The translations under genes were made by a program, and so were the position numbers. Positions 59,440 through 64,000 of a stretch of 64,000 nucleotides of DNA are shown one piece after another. The stretch comes from Symbiobacterium thermophilum IAM 14863. Lineage in GTDB: Bacteria; Bacillota; Sulfobacillia; Symbiobacteriales; Symbiobacteriaceae. The notes beneath the pieces are model-generated. The model worked only from the letters and a program-made list of their open reading frames with translations. It was not told where the DNA came from and did not search any database. Location: the NCBI RefSeq assembly GCF_000009905.1, contig NC_006177.1:2480001-2544000 (forward strand). The letters are read 5' to 3'. Each line of letters starts with the position of its first letter. Position 1 is the stretch's first letter.

Positions 59440-60307
59440 CCGCAGGCGGCGCAGGCACGTCCGGGAGCCAGGCCACCTGCACCGTGCGCGCCGCGGGCAC
59501 CTCCGGGAGCCAGGCCACCTGTACCGTGCGCGCCGCGGGCACCTCCGGGAGCCAGGTCACCTGCACCGTGTGCGCCGCGGGCACCTCCGGGAGCCAGGTT
59601 ACCTGCACCGTGCGCGCCGCGGGCACCTCCGGGAGCCAGGTCACCTGCACCGTGCGCGCCGCGGGCACCTCCGGGAGCCAGGTCACCTGCACCGTGCGCG
59701 CCGCGGGCACCTCCGGGAACCAGGTGACCTGCACCGTGCGCGCCGCGGGCACCTCCGGGAGCCAGGTCACCTGCACCGTGCGCGCCGCGGGCAGCTCCGG
59801 GAGCCAGGTCACCTGCACCGTGCGCGCCGCTGGGGACGCCAGGGCGTAGGCAACGGCGGACGGGATCACCCCGGCTGAGACACCGGCCCTTCTCAGGGCC
59901 TGGTGCACGTCTGCGTCGCGGGGATTGGCCTGCAGGCCCGGCAGCGGCTCCGCCGTGAGGGCGAGCACGCGCGCCGGGCCTGCGTCCGCGATGCGGTAGC
60001 CCGGCGGCCCCTGCTCCTCCACCTCCAGGTACGCCGACAGGCCGTCGGGCGAGACCGCCACCCGGAACCCGCGCACCGGACAGGCCGGGCGGCGGGGCCG
60101 GACCTGCACGTCCTGCCACGAGAACACGGCGACCGGCAGGGTCACCCGCTGGCCTTCGATCATCAGGATGACGTCGTCCCCCGGGATGAGCACAGCCGGC
60201 CGCCCGTCACCCTGGGGGTCGGTGACGGCAATGCGGCCGTCACGGACGGCCGCACTCCCCTCGCGTGCAGCAGGCAGCTCCGGGGGACGGACCCCGGACC
60301 TGGACAT
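59414..60307 (-). CDS. DUF342 (FapA-like) N-terminal domain protein with nine 14-residue tandem repeats
   Basis: 297 residues. Residues about 78-160 match the N-terminal domain of FapA/DUF342 proteins (GFRVAVSPDGLSAYLEV, then VHQALRRAGVSAGVIPSAV). Residues 161-286 are nine tandem copies of ARTVQVTWLPEVPA, differing at only a few sites; the tail is PPAVTRRRRDR. In FapA a beta-strand ending in v-x-vA-x-G normally follows this domain, and the repeat looks like an expansion of that strand. The ATG at 60307 shares its A with the stop of the HD-GYP gene (TGATG), so translation is coupled. It may have a surface, scaffold or signalling role tied to the HD-GYP enzyme. Confidence 0.65.
   Translation of the reverse strand: MSRSGVRPPELPAAREGSAAVRDGRIAVTDPQGDGRPAVLIPGDDVILMIEGQRVTLPVAVFSWQDVQVRPRRPACPVRGFRVAVSPDGLSAYLEVEEQGPPGYRIADAGPARVLALTAEPLPGLQANPRDADVHQALRRAGVSAGVIPSAVAYALASPAARTVQVTWLPELPAARTVQVTWLPEVPAARTVQVTWFPEVPAARTVQVTWLPEVPAARTVQVTWLPEVPAARTVQVTWLPEVPAAHTVQVTWLPEVPAARTVQVAWLPEVPAARTVQVAWLPDVPAPPAVTRRRRDR
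59461..59838 (-). repeat. Nine tandem 42-bp repeats inside the DUF342-like gene
   Basis: Nine exact-length 42-bp units start at 59461, 59503, 59545, 59587, 59629, 59671, 59713, 59755 and 59797. They differ by one or two bases each and encode a 14-residue protein repeat on the minus strand. The near identity implies recent expansion or ongoing homogenisation. Confidence 0.95.
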
Positions 60308-60915
60308 CACCCACACTGGCCTCCCCGGCCGTCGGCAGCCCGGGAAAGGCCATCCTCGTCGGCCGTCACCCGTCGCAGCGCCGCCACGACGTCGGCATCC
60401 AGCCGCCCGCACCGGACCTCCTCGTCGAGCACCCCCAGGGCCTCCTCGGGGCTCAGGGCCCGGCGGTAGGGCCGGTCGTTGATCAGCGCATCGTAGACGT
60501 CGGCCACGGCGATGATCCGCACCGCCGGCGAGATGTCGCCGGCGCAGAGCCTGTCCGGGTAGCCGCTCCCGTCGAGCCGCTCGTGATGGTGGCGGACCAC
60601 GTCGACGATGTCCGGCGCCATTTCGGGGGCCAACTGAAGCACCATGGACTCCCCGGCAGCCGCGTGCGCCTCCACCAGCCGTCGTTCCTCCGGCAGAAGC
60701 CGACCGGGCTTGTGCAGCACCTCCGCGGGGACCACGCCCTTTCCGATGTCGTGCAGCAGGCCTCCGAGGTACAGCGTTCGGGTCATCTCCCGCGAAAGCC
60801 CCAGGGCCTCGCCCAGCGCCGCCGCCAGGTACGCGACCCGGCCGCTGTGGGCCAGGGTCTCGTCGTCCACGAGCCCGTGCAGGCGGCGCACCAGGGCCGT
60901 AAGTAAGTCTCGCAT
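60307..60915 (-). CDS. HD-GYP domain phosphodiesterase
   Basis: This 202-residue, stand-alone HD-GYP domain has all catalytic motifs: H25-x-GRV helix, H55-D56 in GLLHDIGKG, H84, the HH pair at 110-111 and D115-GSGYP120, and DVYDALINDRPYR. HD-GYP enzymes degrade cyclic di-GMP (some also cGAMP). No sensor domain is attached. The ATG at 60915 has GGAGG upstream. It is followed by the DUF342-like repeat gene, coupled through TGATG, which suggests a shared function. The next regulator gene upstream (61991) carries a degenerate HD-GYP domain. Confidence 0.9.
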   Translation of the reverse strand: MRDLLTALVRRLHGLVDDETLAHSGRVAYLAAALGEALGLSREMTRTLYLGGLLHDIGKGVVPAEVLHKPGRLLPEERRLVEAHAAAGESMVLQLAPEMAPDIVDVVRHHHERLDGSGYPDRLCAGDISPAVRIIAVADVYDALINDRPYRRALSPEEALGVLDEEVRCGRLDADVVAALRRVTADEDGLSRAADGRGGQCG

Positions 60916-61054
60916 CGACAGTCCTCCACGTCGAACGCCGAAACGCAAAGTCCGCCTTAGCCTAACAGGCGCGGCGCCCCCCTGACGTCCGACGGGAGGA
61001 TGATCATGCGGCGGATTCTGTCCGGGCGTATACAACTTTGGATGTACAGGAATG

Positions 61055-61085
61055 CTGCGGGCCCGGATAATGTCCGGGCCCGCAG
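61055..61085. terminator. Perfect hairpin between HD-GYP gene and repeat array
   Basis: CTGCGGGCCCGGA and TCCGGGCCCGCAG form a perfect 13-bp stem with a TAATG loop, 140 bp upstream of the HD-GYP start. It could terminate transcripts coming from the array or the LuxR-type gene. No U-tract. Confidence 0.5.
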
Positions 61086-61136
61086 TGCGCACACGGAGCC
61101 ACACCGCGCGTGACACCGTAGCCTGCGTACATCTTC

Positions 61137-61824
61137 CATTCTGCGCGTCCCACGCCCGGCCGGTGTCCTTGCCCGCGCAGAACCTGAACCGGGCCCTCAC
61201 CATGGAGTTCAGGTTATGCGCGCCACCGGCCCCTCAGCCCAGGGTTGCGCGCAGAATCTGAACCGCGGTCCCGGTCCCAAATGCGCATTCTGCGCGTCCC
61301 ACGCCCGGCCGTTGCCCTTGCCCGCGCAAAACCTGAACCGAGCCCTCACCATGGAGTTCAGGTTTTGCGCGCCACCGGCCCCCCAGCCCAGGGTTGCGCG
61401 CAAAATCTGAACCGCGGTCCCGGTCGCCAACACACATTCTGCGCGTCCCACGCCCGGCATGTGCCCCTGCCCGCGCAAAACCTGAACCGGGCCCTCACCA
61501 TGGAGTTCAGGTTTTGCGCGCCTCCGGCCCCCCAACCCAGGGTTGCGCGCAAAATCTGAACCGCGGTCCCGGTCCCCAACGCACATTCCGCGCGTCCCAC
61601 GCCCGGCCGTTGCCCTTGCCCGCGCAAAACCTGAGCCGAGCCCTCGCCGATGAGTTCAGGTTTTTCGCGCCACCGGCCCCTCAGCCCAGGGTTGCGCGCA
61701 GAATCTGAACCGCGGTCCCGGTCCCCAACGCACATTCTGCGCGTCCCACGCCCGGCCGTTGCCCTTGCCCGCGCAAAACCTGAACCGAGCCCTCACCATG
61801 GAGTTCAGGTTTTGCGCGCCACCA
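61137..61824. repeat. 149-bp tandem repeat array with nested palindromes, about 4.6 copies
   Basis: The anchor TCTGCGCGTCCCACGCCCGG recurs at 61140, 61289, 61438, 61587 (one change) and 61736, always exactly 149 bp apart. Each unit carries a 16-bp perfect inverted repeat (for example 61323-61338 with 61356-61371, arm CGCGCAAAACCTGAAC) around a 17-base loop. A second pair, CGCGCAGAAT/ATTCTGCGCG, is also present with some variation. It fills most of the gene-free stretch 60916-61990. The reading frames it creates are periodic artefacts. The same core occurs at 32323-32518. Confidence 0.93.
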
Positions 61825-61990
61825 GCTGCGCAGCCCCCGGAGTCCAAGTCCTGCGCGCCAGCCTCCTCACATCGGAGGAGCCACGCAGGATCACGCCGCC
61901 ACATGGCGGGCTGTGCGCAGAATCCACACTGGTGAACCGACGGCGCGCCTGTCGGCCCGAATCTCCAGGGCCGACAGGCGCGCCATCCGC

Positions 61991-63826
61991 TCAATCCTGT
62001 GTCGTCAGCATGAACACGGCCGCCTTGGTGCGGTCCGGCAGTCCCAGCTTCTGCAGGATGCGGCTCACGTGGGTCTTGACCGTCGCCTCGCTCAGGAAAA
62101 GGCGTGCGGCGATCTCCCGGTTGCTGAGCCCCTGCGCCACGTGGGCCAGGACCTCCCGCTCCCGCTGCGTGAGGACGGACAGATCCGGGTGAGGCGACGT
62201 GACGGAGGCAGCCGTCTCCTGTCTCGCCCTCTCCGCCGGCGGAACCGGTGAGGACACCTCCGGCCCGGCCCCCGCCTCCGGCGGCTGAGGGTCAACCACC
62301 GGCGGGGGCGGCGCGGACCCCGCGCCACCCCGGGGCTGCCCTCGCGCCGGGTCCGTTGCATCTGCCTGCCACGCCTCTCCGGAAGCGGCCGGCAGGAACG
62401 ACATGGCGCTCCAGACGTGGCTCTCCAGGGCGGCCACCACCAGCGGGTCGAACTGCGTGCCCTTCCCCGCTTTCACCCGCTCCAGCGCGGCGGCGGGCGA
62501 GGGCGTCCCGTCGGCGCTGCCGGCCTCCAGCGCCTCGGCAAAGGCCCGGGCCACGGCCAGGATGCGGGCGCTGAGCGGGATTCCGCCCTCCCGCAGGCCC
62601 AGCGGGCCGGTGCCGTCCCAGCGCTCGCCCAGCGCCTCCAGCACCCGGCGGACCCTGTTGAGCCGCGGCGAGTCCGCGCCGGCGAGGATGCTTCCCCCCG
62701 GCCGACCGGGCTCGGCGTACGCCAGCAGCGCGGCCAGGTAGAGGTCCCGAACCTCCTGCTCCGACAGCCCCATGTTGCCCGCCAGTACGGTGGCGTAGGC
62801 CGCAGAGGCGCGGATGGGCACCGTCCGCCGCCCCGCCTCCCGGCTCTCCAGCACGGCCACCAGGGCTTCCACCGTGTCCTGCTGGGCGGCCTCGACCTCC
62901 GCCATCCAGCGGCTGTTCTCGAGGGCGACGCCGGCCAGGCTCGCCCAGGTCGCCAGCGGAGACCGATCCGAGGCGTCCAGGGGGCTGGCGGCCCGGGTGC
63001 CGGCCGCGAGGTAGCCCAGCAACTGTCGGCTGCCGGGAACCCGGTGCAGCACCACCGAGACGTACCCCAGCGCCCGGAACCGCTCGGGATCGGGCGCCCT
63101 CCCGGCGGGGAAGACCAGGTGCGCGGCCTCCTGCGCCGACAGCCCGCGCGCGGCCCGCACGCGCAGGTGGCCGCGCCCGTCGTACATCAGCAGGCAGCAG
63201 AGGTCGAGGCGGAACACGCTCACCGCCGCGTCGATGATCAGCGTGAGCACCGCCTCGGTGTCAAACTCCGTGGTGAGCATCCGGGCGACCTGCCCCAGGG
63301 CGAGCAGTTGCCGCACCTGCTCCTCCGCGGACTCGTGCAGCCGCTCCTGCTCCAGGGCAAGGCCGAGCATGTCGGCCGCCGCCTGCAGGCCGGCCAGATC
63401 CGCGGCGGACAGCGCCTGCTGCCCCGGCCTTACCACCGCCAGGATGGCCCGGACCCCGCCTCCGCCCCGGACGGGCAGGGCGACCAGCGTGCCGGAGCCC
63501 AGCCCCCACCCCCGGAGCGGCGCCGCCCGGGCGTCGGCGGCCAGGTCCAGGATGATCCTCGGCTCACCCGACTGCATCAGCAGTTGCGGCAAGAGCAGGA
63601 GGTCGTCCGCGTTCCTTGACCGGATGTCCGCAGCCGGCGGCCCCTCGGCGGCCAGCAGGCGGACCGGCGCCCCGCCACCGCAGGAGAGCACAAAGGCACC
63701 CGACTCCGAAGGGACGATCGCCTCGACCACGGCCCGGGCCGCCTCACGGCCGTCCCGGCTCTCCCGCAGCCGCCCGGCCAGCGCGGCCAGCCGCTGCGTC
63801 CACTCCCGGTCGCTCGCCGCAGCCAT
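61991..63826 (-). CDS. GAF / degenerate HD-GYP / LuxR-HTH transcriptional regulator
   Basis: 611 residues. Two GAF-like domains lie at about 20-160 and 170-305. Residues about 310-470 follow the HD-GYP fold (DLYLAALLAYAEPGR, GERWDGTGPLGLREGGIPLSARILAVARAFAEAL, GTQFDPLVV). The catalytic HD, the HH pair and GYP are replaced (AYAE, LGE, GPLG), so it should be inactive. A Pro-rich linker (480-548) leads to a LuxR HTH at 549-609 (LTQREREVLAHVAQGLSNREIAARLFLSEATVKTHVSRILQKLG). The ATG at 63826 sits 5 bases after GGTGATC, 7 bp after the previous gene. It probably senses ligands by GAF and perhaps by the dead HD-GYP domain. Confidence 0.85.
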   Translation of the reverse strand: MAAASDREWTQRLAALAGRLRESRDGREAARAVVEAIVPSESGAFVLSCGGGAPVRLLAAEGPPAADIRSRNADDLLLLPQLLMQSGEPRIILDLAADARAAPLRGWGLGSGTLVALPVRGGGGVRAILAVVRPGQQALSAADLAGLQAAADMLGLALEQERLHESAEEQVRQLLALGQVARMLTTEFDTEAVLTLIIDAAVSVFRLDLCCLLMYDGRGHLRVRAARGLSAQEAAHLVFPAGRAPDPERFRALGYVSVVLHRVPGSRQLLGYLAAGTRAASPLDASDRSPLATWASLAGVALENSRWMAEVEAAQQDTVEALVAVLESREAGRRTVPIRASAAYATVLAGNMGLSEQEVRDLYLAALLAYAEPGRPGGSILAGADSPRLNRVRRVLEALGERWDGTGPLGLREGGIPLSARILAVARAFAEALEAGSADGTPSPAAALERVKAGKGTQFDPLVVAALESHVWSAMSFLPAASGEAWQADATDPARGQPRGGAGSAPPPPVVDPQPPEAGAGPEVSSPVPPAERARQETAASVTSPHPDLSVLTQREREVLAHVAQGLSNREIAARLFLSEATVKTHVSRILQKLGLPDRTKAAVFMLTTQD

Positions 63827-63833
63827 GGCCGGA

Positions 63834-64000
63834 TCACCTCGTCGACGGGGCCTCGTCCCAGGCCGGGGCGACATAGGGCCTGCAGTACCGGTAGAGCCGG
63901 CCCCGCCGCTCGAGCACCTGCAGCTCCACGAGCTGGCCCAGGGCGGGCTCCACCAGCGTCTCCGGGCGCCCCAGCCGCAGGGCCAGGCTCTCGGGCGTCT
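63834..64000 (-). CDS. C-terminal end of a probable winged-helix regulator (cut by window edge)
   Basis: The last 55 codons of a minus-strand gene end with TGA at 63834-63836, 7 bp before the LuxR-type gene. The residues ESLALRLGRPETLVEPALGQ followed by LVELQVLERRGRLYRYCRPY look like the recognition helix and wing of a winged-helix domain, followed by a short acidic tail. The rest lies outside the window. It is probably in one operon with the downstream LuxR-type regulator. Confidence 0.6.
   Translation of the reverse strand, partial: TPESLALRLGRPETLVEPALGQLVELQVLERRGRLYRYCRPYVAPAWDEAPSTR

Noticed and set aside
59271-59849. A plus-strand repeat protein (AGTSGSQVTCTVRA units) through the 42-bp repeats
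   Set aside because: Repeats of 42 bp are open in several frames. Only the minus-strand frame connects to a recognisable domain (DUF342-like) and is coupled to the HD-GYP gene.
61209-61735. Short open frames in both strands within the 149-bp array
   Set aside because: They recur every 149 bp as by-products of the repeat, lack ribosome sites of note and have no homology.
61137-61824. CRISPR array
   Set aside because: The whole 149-bp unit is repeated without unique spacers, and no cas genes are in the window.

Overview
The window is uniformly GC-rich (well above 60% by eye), yet its gene content and signals are Firmicutes-like. Shine-Dalgarno sites are strong and close to AGGAGGTGATC, GTG and TTG starts are common, and there are PRD/PTS regulators, a YhaO/YhaN-type pair, a rubrerythrin and a DUF4212/solute-symporter pair. 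This combination best fits a Symbiobacterium-type high-GC Clostridia relative. That is inference from content, not a database match. No rRNA, tRNA, CRISPR array, prophage or complete insertion sequence was recognised.

Layout. 1-3.6 kb: a four-carbon sugar-acid operon (kinase cut by the window edge, PdxA2-type dehydrogenase, GntP permease). 3.7-7.2 kb: GNAT acetyltransferase, two divergent short-chain dehydrogenases and a small P-loop kinase with a recognisable promoter. 7.4-12.2 kb: a YhaO/YhaN-like nuclease-ATPase pair. 12.4-17.9 kb: ascorbate-type PTS IIC and IIB, split transketolase, and a PRD regulator carrying its own IIB and IIA domains. 18-23.1 kb: a peptide-type ABC transporter (two permeases and a lipoprotein, no ATPase) and a WYL regulator. 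23.2-27.7 kb: a tiny Trp/Arg-rich protein, a VWA protein, a YcaQ-like DNA glycosylase behind a LexA-like box, and a DUF2087/GIY-YIG protein. 27.8-31.7 kb: acetyl-CoA synthetase with a two-subunit acetate-type symporter.

31.7-32.75 kb holds a frameshifted, internally deleted remnant of the DUF2087/GIY-YIG gene and a palindromic repeat element. 32.75-36.1 kb: MBL-fold hydrolase, class I glutamine-amidotransferase-like hydrolase, a NifX-like/PadR operon with a clear promoter and operator, and rubrerythrin. 36.4-41 kb: a DMSO-reductase-family operon (chaperone, catalytic, FeS and membrane subunits). 41.3-44.8 kb: a secreted coiled-coil protein and a radical SAM/TetR pair. 45-51.9 kb: an allose/ribose-type sugar operon (LacI regulator, ABC transporter, ROK kinase, epimerase, RpiB) with twin operators. 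52.2-58 kb: tartrate/malate-type dehydrogenase, secreted thermonuclease, a DUF1446/DUF4387/GntR operon and DAHP synthase.

58.4-64 kb is the most unusual part. It holds a polysaccharide deacetylase, a DUF342-like protein ending in nine 14-residue tandem repeats translationally coupled to an HD-GYP phosphodiesterase, a 149-bp tandem DNA repeat array with nested palindromes, and a GAF/degenerate-HD-GYP/LuxR regulator. The array shares its palindromic core with the element at 32.3-32.5 kb, so it belongs to a dispersed family. The glutamine-amidotransferase-like gene and the DUF1446 operon, 21 kb apart, share a near-identical sequence just upstream of their start codons, which suggests one regulon.
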